Source of the DNA: Crocodylus rhombifer | Lineage: Eukaryota; Chordata; Crocodylia; Crocodylidae | Length of the DNA stretch: 64,000 bases | Assembly (NCBI GenBank): GCA_038503035.1 | Contig: JAVSML010001080.1 | Coordinates: 362,027-426,026, forward strand | Reading direction: 5' to 3' | In this document: positions 1-64,000 of the stretch, one piece after another | Layout of the letters: each line of letters opens with the position of its first letter | Numbering within the stretch: position 1 is the first letter of the stretch | Made by a program: the position numbers and the translations under genes | Notes under the pieces: model-generated | Told to the model about the DNA's origin: nothing | The model's input: the letters and a program-made list of their open reading frames with translations, nothing else | Databases searched by the model: none

Positions 1-320
1 TTGTTCCAGGTGGCTCATAAAAAGGTTGGCATACTGTGGGGCCATTTTGGTGCCCATAGCTGTTCCCATTGTCTGGAGGAAGTGTTGGTTATTAAAAGTG
101 AAATTGTTGTGTGTGAGGATGAAGGGTATAAGGTCAGTAATATCTTTGGGTCTGTATTCTGAATTGTAATCTTGTTCCTGTAGATATGTAAGACGCACTT
201 GGATGCTATCCTGGTGTGGGATGTTAGTATATATGCTGGTAACGTCCATGGTGGTAGGAGGGTGTCGCTGGGAAGGTGGTCTATTTTTTTATGTTTTTAA
301 GTTTCCGTAGAAAGTCTGGC
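1..320 (-). mobile_element. Penelope-like element, reverse-transcriptase fragment
   Basis: Read on the minus strand, 250-1 gives one open frame with TMDVTSIYTNIPHQDSI followed by FLQTMGTAMGTKMAPQYA and NLFM. These are core motifs of the Penelope-like (PLE) reverse transcriptase. Only this fragment is present; it runs off the left edge of the window. No GIY-YIG part is visible here. Confidence 0.85.
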
Positions 321-324
321 TTCT

Positions 325-475
325 TCACTTTACATTCCATCCAGGAAGAGCACACACCAACTGCTGAAACTTCTTTAGCCTGATGAAGGGTTTTTGAACC
401 CAAAAACGTGCTTAAAAATTGCTTTCCAACTATTTAAGTTGGTTTAATAAAAGATATCAGATTCTTACATAATAA
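325..475 (+). mobile_element. Penelope-like element 3' tail
   Basis: CTTTAGCCTGATGAAGGG, then AACCCAAAAACGTGC and GGTTTAATAAAAGATAT, is the characteristic 3' end (pLTR tail) of amniote PLEs. It lies on the opposite strand from the adjoining reverse-transcriptase piece, so the two form an inverted arrangement. Confidence 0.65.
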
Positions 476-3391
476 GTAGACAAGGTTCTTTGGGTGACTT
501 TCAACAAACAGGTTTATTTTGCTTCAGTAGGAAATTATAATTATTTTGAAGGGATTTTCTTTGCACAATATACCTCCATGGTAGATATTCTTTGCATTAA
601 ACAACACTTAGACAATGGACAATTAAGGAATATTTTTAGAGAAAAAAAGGGAAATTAAAGTTTTTTGGTTTAAGCGGTGAGCTTCTTCTCTAACCGTGGT
701 AATCTTGTCAGGTTTGTATATACATGTGTCAGAGCTATCTAGGTTACATACATTAAAGAATAATATACATAATACAGACCAACAAGACTGTCTGGAACTC
801 TTGCTAGGCCTCCCTTTATGCCAGCACCTGCAGCCATATGCATTCAAGCCCATGGAACCTCTCTTCTCCCCACCTCCCCATGCCCTGCAACATCTAGACA
901 CAGCCCACGTTTGCTTACATTTCCCTTAAAGTGTTTTCTCACCCATTTACCCACATACAGCTATCAGAGAGGTACAATTCATAGTGAGCTCTTAGCCTTC
1001 CCTTCCCTCAACATCACTTTCCTGAACTCAATCTTTTCCATTTCACTCGCATTTCCATTTACTTGTTGCTCAGTGCCCCTATTCACAGGTGTCCCCCTGC
1101 TGCCAATTAACTTACCATATCTTTCTTACCTCCATTCCCAAACTCATCTTCCTAGTTCCAGCAAAGAATTATACTTGAATACACATGCTGGGCCTCCAGT
1201 TTTCTCTACATAGGCCATGCTGTAAGTACATCAGCCCTTTTTGCCTGACCCATGCAAGAGAACCAGCAATTTTGCTCTACTTAGTCTCCAGGGAAGGGCT
1301 ATTAGAGCTACTGGGATGTACAACATAGGGAACCAGGTTACCTTTTCTTGGGACGTGGAGGGGAGACAGAAGTTATGTAGCAGTTTGGGACCATCTGTGG
1401 GAAATTTGTGCAGAAGGGCAAAGCAGGGAGGTTCCAAGCTTGGCTTCAGCAATACAACTGGTCAGGAAGTGTTTTGTCTTCCTTGCAAAAAATATTTAAA
1501 TTTTTTACAGAGAAATCAACTACTTGGTTGAAAACAGATATGACTTTTTAACTGTTGATTTGCAAGTTCTGGTGCCTTAAACACTCCCATTTTCTGCAAA
1601 CCAGAGACTATATACCATATTCTCCTCAAATACAACACCCACCTTTTCTCCAAAAGACAGTGGTTGGAAATTGGAATAGGTATTATATGCAAGAAATACT
1701 TAAAAGCATGTTCTTCCACTTCCTGGACAAATATGAAATTAAAATCTGCAGTGATCCAGAGCAAGCAGAACAATGAGCAGGCTCAATAACCTCCCTGCCA
1801 TTACTCATTTGTTACAAAAAAATCTTTTTTTCCTTTTTTCTGCAGTTCAAATATGTGAGAAAATATGGTATTTCCTCAGTTTTACAGGAGAGACAAAGAC
1901 TCTTGATTTGGGGAAGACTGGAGAACTGATTGCAGAGTGAGAGGCTGAGATGGCCACTGCAGCTGTAAGGTGCTCTCACTAGGGATGAGGGGTATTGAGG
2001 GAATTGTAACCCACTGGGGAACCCTGCCATCCAAAACCAGGAGGAGAAAGGGGACAGGAAAAACCCCAACTACAATTCCCAAAAGCCATTTTGTAAGCAG
2101 TATTTCCATTTTGAAGAATGCTGACATTTACAAACAACATTTGTTTTCAAACGAAAAAAGATGTCTGTAAAAATGATTCCCACCCCTGAATGTGCTCACT
2201 GGAAAGCCAGATTTCCAACAAAAAATAGTATGGTTTGAAAGTTATCATCCAACCCTGGTCATCATGCTTTGAACAGGCAAAGCAGAAGCCAACTTACCTC
2301 AGGAAATAACTAGTCTAGATACCTTCATTGCCCTTGAAGTGGGGGTGCCAGAGAAAGACTACTGCATTTGGTGCTCTGTTGGTTTCAGGGCCCAATGAAG
2401 AGTCACATTGTTGCTCAGTTTTACATTTCTACTATATGTTGTGCAGTATATGTTGTTTCCCTTAAATATCCTGGAATCAACAACTACATAAGAGTTTCAA
2501 GAAAAAGCCCTAGTAAGGGAAATTTCTAGCCCGTATGGTGGGGATAAACATTTAAAAACAGATAAACAAATGGGGAAAAAAAGTCTTATTACTTCTGTTG
2601 CCGGTATTTTTGTATATACCAGGATAAAATACTGAGAAGAAAAAGAGGCCCAACAGTTCAGAAAGTGGTTACCATTGGTCACCCTGTTTATACCTGAGAC
2701 TCTTTGGTAGAATATAAGCTCTAATTCTCAAAAGTTGGATGGCATTTCTCATCCATTTCAGAAAGTGTGTGTACCTCTGCCAAATGAATTTTGGAAGGCT
2801 GATGTATCTAATCACTCCTGATAAGTCTTGGGGAAAACACCATTATTTTCACAAATGTCTGCCTTTAATTAGCACATAACCAGCTGAGAAAATCACAAAT
2901 ATAATCGATTAGGTGATTCAGTGGTGTCTACCAAAAGAAAGATGCAAGGATGGTAAAGATGAGCCATAGTAGTGTACTACTACTAGTGCACACTGAAGTC
3001 AAATATCTGGAGATCCACCACATCTTTTTTTTGTTAAACTTCAAGTCAAATTTCAAAGATTTTATTAATGTCTTCAATATAAGAAACACTACAATATAAA
3101 TAGACTGTGTCAGCAAAAAAATTCAAGTACTGCAACGCTATGTCCAACATGATGCTTTCTAGTTATTGGAATGTAATTGATATTTTGAATGATGCTGAAC
3201 TTTATGAATTACTTTAAATAAATGGAGGCAGAAGTAATAGCAGCAATCTTGTTCCCAATCCTATATGTTTGCAACACTAACATTTATCAGCTAGCAAACC
3301 TGACATTAAACCTTTCCTCATTACATCTTGTTGTATCATCAGGGCCAGAAAATCTAATGGCTTAATTTATTATCACAAAACAGACAGGTAG
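476..3391. other. Intergenic DNA downstream of POLR3A
   Basis: AT-rich DNA. Open frames are all under 135 codons and show no family resemblance. A short patch at 3392-3416 resembles the terminal 'CAGACTAACACGGCTA' motif of turtle/crocodilian retroelements (minus strand, diverged). Confidence 0.45.
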
Positions 3392-3465
3392 TTAGCCGTG
3401 TCCGTCTGAGGTCAGGGAGAAGGCACACCCACACACAGCAGAACTCAGTAGTGTAAATAGACAAT

Positions 3466-3471
3466 TTTATT
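3466..3471 (-). terminator. Candidate distal polyadenylation signal of POLR3A
   Basis: AATAAA on the minus strand, with a GT-rich downstream element 26-48 bp further on (3440-3423). A second AATAAA lies at 3548-3543. Confidence 0.5.
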
Positions 3472-5522
3472 ATGTATATTTACATAAAACTGGAGGCAGC
3501 CATTTGTTCCAATACAAGGCTCAAACATCCTTAAAAAAAATCTTTATTTGCCGCAACACAACACAAAACAGAATCACAAGAATCTTCCATGCTACAATCA
3601 AATATTAATCTACATAACGGAATTCATTAGGGTTTCTTCTCAATTGTCTTCCACTGTCATATTTTCATATATTTAAAAAAGAAAAGAAAAGAAAAAAGAA
3701 AAAGACAACACAACTTTGATACAGGTCTACCAGTCTGCAAAAGGCTATCTACTAGCAGGCAGCACAAAAACACTGATGAACAAACTTACTCTGCAGGTTT
3801 GTTTTTTGTTATGTTTCTAAAAAAAGATGTATTTGCAGTGTGTTTAGTGCCAGATCCTACCATACTGATTTTAGCCACCAGACTGAATCTATATAGCTAT
3901 CTGTCACAACAATTCATCCAAGGTTGCTCACATTTTAGGGTAGCTATGTTGACTTTCATGTAGGTCTTTTTGTGAAGATGGAGGATGATTAATCAAAAAC
4001 AGAAGTCATCACAGCTGCAACTCATACTCTGGAGACAATAAAGCTGGCCTCTAAACACTACTCTGCATCTTTCTATCAGATGCTATACAAAAAATAACAG
4101 CACACATGCATCCTTTCCCAGAGGCTGAGTCACCCCTAAAGGTGCACACAGTCTGTGTCAGTCCCAAAATTCTTCTCAGGGTTTATGACTGCAGTCTTAT
4201 CCATAGCCATTACATTTCAGAGTACTCTCTTTGGCCTGTTCTCCATAGCATCTCAAGTTTTAAAAAGGCATCTGAAAACCTCTTGCTATCCAAGCAACAT
4301 TGCTAACCACAAAAACAATAGCTTTTACACTCATTCCCTAAATGTACCAGGCTAAATTTGCATAAACTGCATTAGTGCAAAATGGTTTTAATGCATTTTC
4401 AGTCTCAAGAGGACTCCTATAGGTTGGAAGGTAGGAAAGTTATGTTAATTTCAGCAGGTTAAAGATAAACCACTGTTCTAATACCATCTTAGTTAATTTC
4501 TTTCATGTCCATGCATGAAAAGAAGCTTGTTACTTCTACTTTATTCATAAAAAAGTAAAAGCCTCAAATAACTTTTAGTAATCTACCAGCCATTTGGAGA
4601 AATAAAACTGACACATGTTAAGCAATTCAGCAGTATAACAACTGTTATACCACAAAAAAGAAACATTTTAAAAACATTTTTATGCATATAGTTCTCTCTC
4701 AAAGAGACGTGCCAGCTCTACTTTCCACTCTGCAGCTTCCAAAAAAATCCTCATTGTACCAGAACTCTTAAGAGAATATAGCAATAAATAGCACTTAAGG
4801 ATAAGAAGAGCTAATAGTGATGACCAAAACACCAGCATAGTGTACTATCAGGATACTTAATTCCAGTAAAATACTATTTTCTATTATATACAAGAACATC
4901 ATATATGAACAGACATAAGTTGGTTTTCTGGAATAAACTGCCAAAAGGTTAATTTATCTTTATACTTCTATTAATATATACCCCTGTATTTGAGCAAATA
5001 CCATGGATAAATGCTTTAGGGATTTATGATAAACCTTCTAGAGCTCATTCATCATTCCTATTAATCATATATTGACTATTGCAACTTCCTTTCAAAGCTA
5101 TTTCTAAATATATCTTGCCTCCATTCACAAATGATTGCTTTGAATGTCTTAACCAAATCTGAGCCTAGAAAATAGCTAAGATGCAACAAGCAGCAACTTA
5201 AAACTCTAGACAATAGTGAGAGAGCATAAAAAGGTAAAGTAGCTTGTTATACCACAGGTCTGTCTTTCAGATATTCAGTGTTCAACATTTATCTTCATCC
5301 AGATCTAGTATCTGAGGGACTGTGCATGAGTTAGGTACGTACCCTTTCCTCATGATATACAGTTTGGAAAGTGAAATAGCTGACTATCATGTAAATTCAA
5401 AACACAAAACGTTACATTTTGGAATCTCATTCTTCTGACTAGTCAGTAGTGTTACCAGGATTTTCCAATTATGGATGCTTAAGGGAAGCTTCATGGTCTA
5501 AGGGTATTTATCCACTCTTCCA

Positions 5523-5870
5523 ACTGAAAATGTATGCTCTGGGAGATGCTGGGGGGGGGAGGAGGAGGGCTTTAATCGGCACAACTCCAAGGGCTGTGCT
5601 AATTAAAAGCATTGGGAGCATGATGTGTATCAACACCCCTGTGCTGAAAAACAGCACCAGGGAGCTTTGAACTATAGCACACTGAATGAACTTCAGTTTA
5701 GTTTAAAAGCGCCCTGTTGCCATTTTTCAGCATGGGGATGCTGATGCACGTGATGCTGGAGGGTGCTTGAGGATGTTAATTTCCACACTCCAGCACACTA
5801 GATTACTTGAGTCTGTACTGATGCACTGGAGTCACAGCAAGCACCCTGCACGTGTATAGGAGCCGTAAAG
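5523..5870. repeat. Foldback repeat, family A copy 1 (in POLR3A 3' UTR)
   Basis: Shares its start (TGCTCTGGG), the GCTTTAATn(20-25)CTAATTAAAA block and the overall layout with 13240-13565. Its middle is self-complementary: the arm near 5645-5680 (GCTGAAAAACAGCACCAGGG) pairs with the reverse of 5708-5732 (GCTGAAAAATGGCAACAGGG). Confidence 0.5.
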
Positions 5871-6966
5871 GACCAAAGAGAAAGTATAGTGGTAATTATC
5901 TTGTCCGTACCAAAATATTGATTAATAGCTGTCCTATTATCCCTCGGTTCAATCAAAGTCAAATATCTCCCAAATACAGCATTCCCTTCCCTAAAAAAAA
6001 ATGTTTTACATGTAGTTTCCCTTCAGTCCTAACATCAGGATTCTGGAAGCAGAATTACTTCACTTCTCCTATCAGGCTGAATAACAAAAGATATAACCTT
6101 AAGGAAATGAGAGGCTAAAGAAAAAAAAATGTTCAGGCAAAAATAACCAGCATACTTCTGTCACCATTTACCTTGGTACTTCAGCATCAATCTCAATAAG
6201 CAAATTCGGCACAAAGGGCACATTTGCATCCTTGAGCCAAACTCTCCCTTTTTTTTAAGCAGACAAATTGCTAATGCTACCTTTCCCCTCACTTCCCATA
6301 TCACATGAACTAGGAAGTCTTGTAAAACTCAGCAACCACAGGGATCCTTCATGAAAAAGCATGATAGAAGATGGTGAGACAGCTTTTGATAGCCTTCTGA
6401 AATTAGTTAACTAATTTTGCCAATGATCCTGTAGTGGCAGCAGTCCAACAGCTTACAGCTATAAAAATAAACCAATGATACTGCACCTGTATTGCAAATG
6501 CTTCACTTCCCTGTATCAAGAAGCTGAGAAAGTATAAGAAGGTGGATGTTTTACCCGTCATGGTGCAGAAAACAGGAAAACAACTGCCTACTGCACTGCC
6601 TTGTTATTTATATCAGGGATTAACAATTCCTATGGTCTTCCAGCCCATGTATTACTACTTTTATTTTTTTTGTAGTATACAACTTGTATTATTTTTGTAG
6701 CATGGAAAATTCTTGCTTGTTAAGAACAAAGTACAGTCAAATTGAAAATCATTTCAGATCAGTATTTACTTCTCTGTAGTATACAGAAATAACTCCTTTA
6801 AAAAAAGTCTGTATTGCAACTGGTGAGGAAAAACTCAGCCAACTCTTGTGATCTTCCATGTACCAAGTTGCAGGTCTTAAACTTATTTCGGATACAGAGT
6901 TGAGATTCATACACTTTGGCTTAAAAGATATCCCAGCTTCTTATTATTCTGGGCTGTGCCCCGGTG

Positions 6967-60648
<53,682 letters not shown>

Positions 60649-61040
60649 GGCGGCGGGAGGCAAGGAAGCGAGTCGAGACCGGACCGAGTGGTATTAGAGA
60701 AGAGCACGGAGCACAGCCCCACCCACGCCGCACTGCAGCCAGTCCCAACCCCACCTCTTCCGCCTCCGACGAGTGCAGAGCGGCAGCTGAAGAAGGAGCC
60801 CAGAGGCAGCACTGCCGGCTCCCGCCGCGGCGACACCTGCCGGCCGCGACGGGCAACGCGCGCAGGCCGGAGCCCCGCTCCCGCGGGCCAGCCCGGCTTG
60901 TGCTGGGGGTGCGGCGGGGCCTCGGGCCGGGGTAGCGTCCGGGCAGCGCGCTCTTGAGTCAGCCTGCCAGCAGGGAGCACCCCTTCTGCCCTCAGCGCCA
61001 GGCACCGCGGCCGCTGCTGGGTGGGGGCGGGGGCGGATTT

Positions 61041-61319
61041 GCACTTTATAGATTCACCCAAAACGAGAGATGTTTGGGCATCTACATCTATACTTCTGTA
61101 TCTCCGTATACCTATATCTATACAGAGTACAAGTTTTTGAGCCAGAAGCACACTTCCTCGGTGGCCATGCCTGTTGGAATTGGTCCAGGGAACACACGAC
61201 TGTAGACAGGGAAACGCAGCCCACGTCTTTACCAGCACGCCTGCCATTTGGGGGCAGACCAGCTGCCCATCTAGCCCGGAAGCCCATCTGGGACAGTGGC
61301 AGAAGTGGATGCTATATTG
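61041..61319. other. Intergenic spacer, no gene seen
   Basis: The start holds a short AT-rich stretch of repeated 'tatctatac'-like words at about 61078-61130. Nothing else recognisable was found. Confidence 0.4.
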
Positions 61320-61510
61320 CAGCGGTTCTCAACCGTATTTGTACCAGGACCTATCTGTAAACCCCAATAGCCAGCCTGTGAGAGAAAAGCCATCGTTTCC
61401 CAGTTTTCTCCTTTACCAAAGAATATGTTTTTAAAGTTTGTTGATCCATTTTTTAAGTTTCTTCACAATCATGTCATATGTATTCGCAACCCACAAATTG
61501 AGAAATGCTG
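61320..61510. mobile_element. hAT-type MITE between POLR3A and RPS24
   Basis: A 191-bp non-coding element. It starts CAGCGGTTCTCAACC and its other end reads CAGCATTTCTCAAT on the opposite strand, giving hAT-like terminal inverted repeats. The flanks CTATATTG (61312-61319) and CTATAGAG (61511-61518) match at 6 of 8 positions, as expected for an old 8-bp target-site duplication. Confidence 0.6.
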
Positions 61511-61524
61511 CTATAGAGGGAGTG

Positions 61525-61900
61525 ATCTGAACCAGATATGTCCCTGACTTGGTACCCTCCCTGCATCCATCGTGCATCCACTCCATAGCCACTAACAGAT
61601 TTCACATGGGAATCGATGCAGTCCCTTTCTGAACCTGGATGTGATCCCTGCCTCCGCCCCGTCCCGTAGCAACGAATCCCATCAGTCAAGTGTATGTTGC
61701 AAAATAAAAGAACTTGCTCCTGTTAGTTTTAAACCTGCCACCTGCTCCTGTCAGTGGGTGCCCCCAGTTCTAGTGCTCTGGGATGTGGCGACCAGCAGTT
61801 CCCTATTCCCTTGGTGCAGACCCTTCTGGATTTCAGAGACCTCCTCAGCCCCCTCCCTCCCTTGCTGAAGAGCCCTCTTAGTCTTTTCTGGTCTGCCTGG
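61525..61900 (-). mobile_element. Old CR1/L3-type LINE 3' fragment
   Basis: On the minus strand the segment 61890-61690 resembles the C-terminal reverse-transcriptase tail of amniote CR1/L3 LINEs: a KRLRG-like stretch, then a frameshifted GGRFKTNRSKFF. The plus-strand words GTTTTAAACCTGCCACCTG and CCCCCAGTTCTAGTG are also typical of this family. It is decayed, with frameshifts. Boundaries are approximate. Confidence 0.5.
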
Positions 61901-62480
61901 CAATTGCTGTTCATTTTGGCTGCCCTTGTCTAATTCCACAACACCCTCCTGGAGGCCTGGGGACCAGACCTGCCCACGTATTGAAACTGTGGGTGTCTTT
62001 TGAAGTAAAATCTTAATGTGCCCAGGAAGAAGAGATTTTTCTATTTTATTTTTTAATGTTCTGTGTTTGAAGCCAAAAGAGCCAAAACAAATTCCAAATC
62101 CAACAGTCAGTCCAGACCCATAAGTGGCCCTACCACCCACAAACATCCTCCACCCCCACCTGGGGCTTCAGATGTTTCCAAAACCTTAAGCAGGCATCCT
62201 GCTTCCAGGCCCAAGCCAAGAACTAGAGATTTGAGGGGCAGCCCCTTCACGCGGGGCCTGAGCACAGCTCCCACTGCTCCCCAGCCTCGGCTTGTGCACC
62301 CTGCACTGCTTCGGCTTCTCCCCGCTGGTGAGCATGATGTTGCCTAGAGGGAAATGAGAAGCCTCACGACAAGTGGGACAGGCCACTTATAGAGACAAAC
62401 ACGAAGCGGACCCCCACCTCCCTCACACCAAGGGCAGTGCAAACACCAACAGCACCCCCACCTCCCGCTCTGCTCCAGCC
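61901..62480. other. Upstream flank of RPS24, no gene seen
   Basis: Moderately GC-rich DNA with short T-rich and C-rich patches. I recognised no coding exon. Open frames here are short and have no family match. Confidence 0.4.
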
Positions 62481-63010
62481 CCAGTATTTTCAGTCAGGCA
62501 CTAACACGGTCGCCTCCCTGCGGCGCTTTCACTCAGGCAGTATAGTAGACACCCCGGGCGAAGCCCCGGCCCCGCAAAGCCCCACGCGCCGGCTTTTGAT
62601 TGGCTGCGCTGCAACCTTTCCTTCTTTCTCGACTGCCAGGAGTGCAGACCGCTGCTATGGTGAGCGCCCGCGAGGCCGCAGCTCCATCCGCCCCGGGCCG
62701 GCGCCATCCCGCCCAACCCAGCGGCTCCGCTTGCGCATCGGCCCCGCGCTCGCCCTCCGGTGCCGCCTGCACCGGCATTGGGGAGCCCGGGCCCCGCTGC
62801 CCGACGCGCTGCGTCCCGGGCCCAGCCCAGCTCGCACTGCAGTTCCCCGGGCGGCTTCCCTGGGTCGGGCCGGGAGCCCGCGCTGTGCGGCGCGTTCTGC
62901 GGCTCCAGCCGCCCCGCTCGGGCTGGCCGCTCGCTCCTTTGGCCGGGAGCCCGAGCAGTGCAGGCCGTGGCTGCGCCTGGCCGGGGTTGGGGGGCGGGCT
63001 TCAATCCCCA
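62481..63010 (+). promoter_or_regulatory. RPS24: CpG-island promoter of RPS24
   Basis: Dense CpG DNA flanks the first exon. Just upstream of the inferred start are an inverted CCAAT box (ATTGG, 599-603 of the 62-kb block, i.e. 62599-62603) and a T-rich ttttgat at about 62594-62600. A pyrimidine tract CCTTTCCTTCTTTCTC at 62615-62630 looks like a 5' terminal oligopyrimidine (TOP) start, the hallmark of ribosomal protein mRNAs that puts translation under mTOR/LARP1 control. The long open frames across this island are composition artefacts. Confidence 0.75.
62657..62659 (+). CDS. RPS24: RPS24 exon 1 coding part (start codon only)
   Basis: The ATG is followed directly by a GTGAGC donor, so exon 1 contributes only Met1. 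This matches the known RPS24 structure. The 5' UTR runs from about 62615 (TOP tract) to 62656. The start was chosen because exon 2 begins with AAC (Asn2) straight after its acceptor and has no earlier in-frame ATG. Confidence 0.88.
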
Positions 63011-63340
63011 GCGACTTACGTGGTTTAGAAGCCAATGAGTCTCTAAGCTGCCTCTAGCAGACCTCGCTTGGGCATTGGCTTCCCAGGGTAGGGGTCAAGC
63101 TTGTTTCCGGTGCTGTAGCTATGCAAAAAAGTCGGGGCTCTTTTTCTTTCCTATTGACTGGGGTAGGTAAGGGGGAGTGTTGCTTTGTCTGGCTGTGACT
63201 GCAGAACCAACTTGTAGCTTTTGCAGCTTGGCTCTCAAATTTATTCAAAGTGGCATATGAACTCTTAAGCATGTTAAGGCTGCTTCATATGACCTGTAAG
63301 CTAATGTGCATTAATGTGTGTGTGTTTTGCACTTCCATAG

Positions 63341-63406
63341 AACGACACAGTGACCATCAGAACCAGGAAGTTCATGACGAACAGACTGCTTCAGCGTAAG
63401 CAGATG
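63341..63406 (+). CDS. RPS24: RPS24 exon 2 (residues 2-23), gene continues past the window
   Basis: A component of the small ribosomal subunit (eS24) needed for 18S rRNA maturation. The exon of 66 nt lies between acceptor TTCCATAG and donor GTAAGG. It encodes NDTVTIRTRKFMTNRLLQRK and QM, identical to vertebrate eS24 residues 2-23. The remaining roughly 110 residues are beyond the right edge. In human this gene also lies head-to-head with POLR3A. Confidence 0.97.
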
Positions 63407-64000
63407 GTAAGGATATATTGAAATGCAGCTGCTGCCTTCATCTGTTTTAAAATGCTGAATTACTTATTTTGTGATTGCCATCATTGACTTCTCTGCTGAA
63501 AAGTTGTCACCTTTTAGGATGGCTGAAGGCAGGAAAGCTAGGGATAAGATTATCAATCTTCTTGGCTAACATGTGGAGTAGCTTTCTTCTTACTTGCTGC
63601 AGCATTAATCTTGAAAAGTTTTTATCTTGATTCTTAGCAATATGTTGTTATTAAAAAGAGCATCTTAAAGACCAGTCAGCCCTAAGCGCAGGCGTATACA
63701 CATTTCCCTTAAGGAGACACCTAATCCTTTGTACTTTGAGGTGGGCAGGTGCTACAAGTGATGTGGAAAGAAAACATGGAGTGGTGTTTCTGTGAGGGCT
63801 TGGGGAAGGAAAGGACACTCATTGGTTCTCACTGGAGTAGATGATGCTTGAGTTTGAATATCTTGGTAAGGGGGCTCAAGAAGATGAATGGCACTTTGCT
63901 ACCTACTTAAGTATTTGTCCACTCGGCCATTTCTTCAGGAATACTGGTAAACTTGATCTAGGTGCTTGTATAGTAGCCAGGAAGGTAATTGCTCCTGAAA
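63407..64000 (+). other. RPS24: RPS24 intron 2 (start)
   Basis: Begins with donor GTAAGG. I saw no exon, repeat or snoRNA with recognisable C/D or H/ACA boxes in this part. Confidence 0.6.

Larger units (their letters stand above)
3450..6966 (-). other. POLR3A: Probable POLR3A 3' UTR (about 3.5 kb)
   Basis: No coding signal was seen downstream of the stop. The best end is an AATAAA (plus strand TTTATT, 3466-3471) followed on the minus strand by a GT-rich stretch at 3440-3423, a good cleavage-signal pair. A second AATAAA lies at 3548-3543, and a proximal candidate at 6665-6660 would give a UTR of only about 320 nt. The long form is inferred; transcript data would settle it. The stretch contains a foldback repeat at about 5523-5870. 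Confidence 0.55.

Noticed and set aside
62437..63057. 206-codon plus open frame over the RPS24 promoter
   Set aside because: GC-rich CpG island gives long open frames on both strands. The real start is the ATG at 62657 with an immediate donor.

Overview
This is a stretch of a vertebrate nuclear genome, most likely a crocodilian or another sauropsid such as a turtle. The reasons are introns in AT-rich DNA, several CR1 non-LTR retrotransposon copies, Penelope-like retroelement pieces and many hAT-type DNA transposon remnants, a mix typical of crocodilian and turtle genomes. The species is inferred, not proven. There is one 10-N assembly gap at 34282-34291.

Layout. Positions 1 to about 3450 are intergenic DNA with Penelope-like debris. 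From about 3450 to 60648 the window is filled by one gene on the minus strand, POLR3A, the largest catalytic subunit of RNA polymerase III. All 31 coding exons are present. They splice in frame to 4173 nt, which is 1390 codons plus stop, the same length as human POLR3A. Intron 27 uses a GC donor; the other introns are GT-AG. From about 60.6 to 62.6 kb there is a gap of about 2 kb with a CpG-rich promoter at each end. RPS24 then starts on the plus strand. Its 5'TOP-like start, ATG-only first exon (62657-62659) and second exon (63341-63406) are visible; the rest lies outside the window. A head-to-head POLR3A/RPS24 pair is also the human arrangement, so this is conserved synteny. Both products serve protein synthesis capacity: Pol III makes tRNA and 5S rRNA, and eS24 is a 40S ribosomal protein.

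The introns of POLR3A are full of transposon debris. They hold four sizeable CR1 copies (20.56-23.46, 37.40-38.35, 41.70-42.90 and 52.39-53.20 kb) and a structurally complete but decayed 3-kb BED-finger hAT element in intron 23 (17227-20224, 8-bp target-site duplication). A nested hAT/MITE/CR1 stack lies in intron 13, an inverted Penelope element split by a probable solo LTR in intron 16, and several small hAT MITEs with recognisable 8-bp duplications elsewhere. There are also several unrelated foldback elements, the clearest being 32413-33030 with a perfect 8-bp duplication.

I saw no CRISPR array, tRNA, rRNA, operon-like structure or unknown protein-coding system. The most noteworthy items are the transposon structures and the GC-AG intron.
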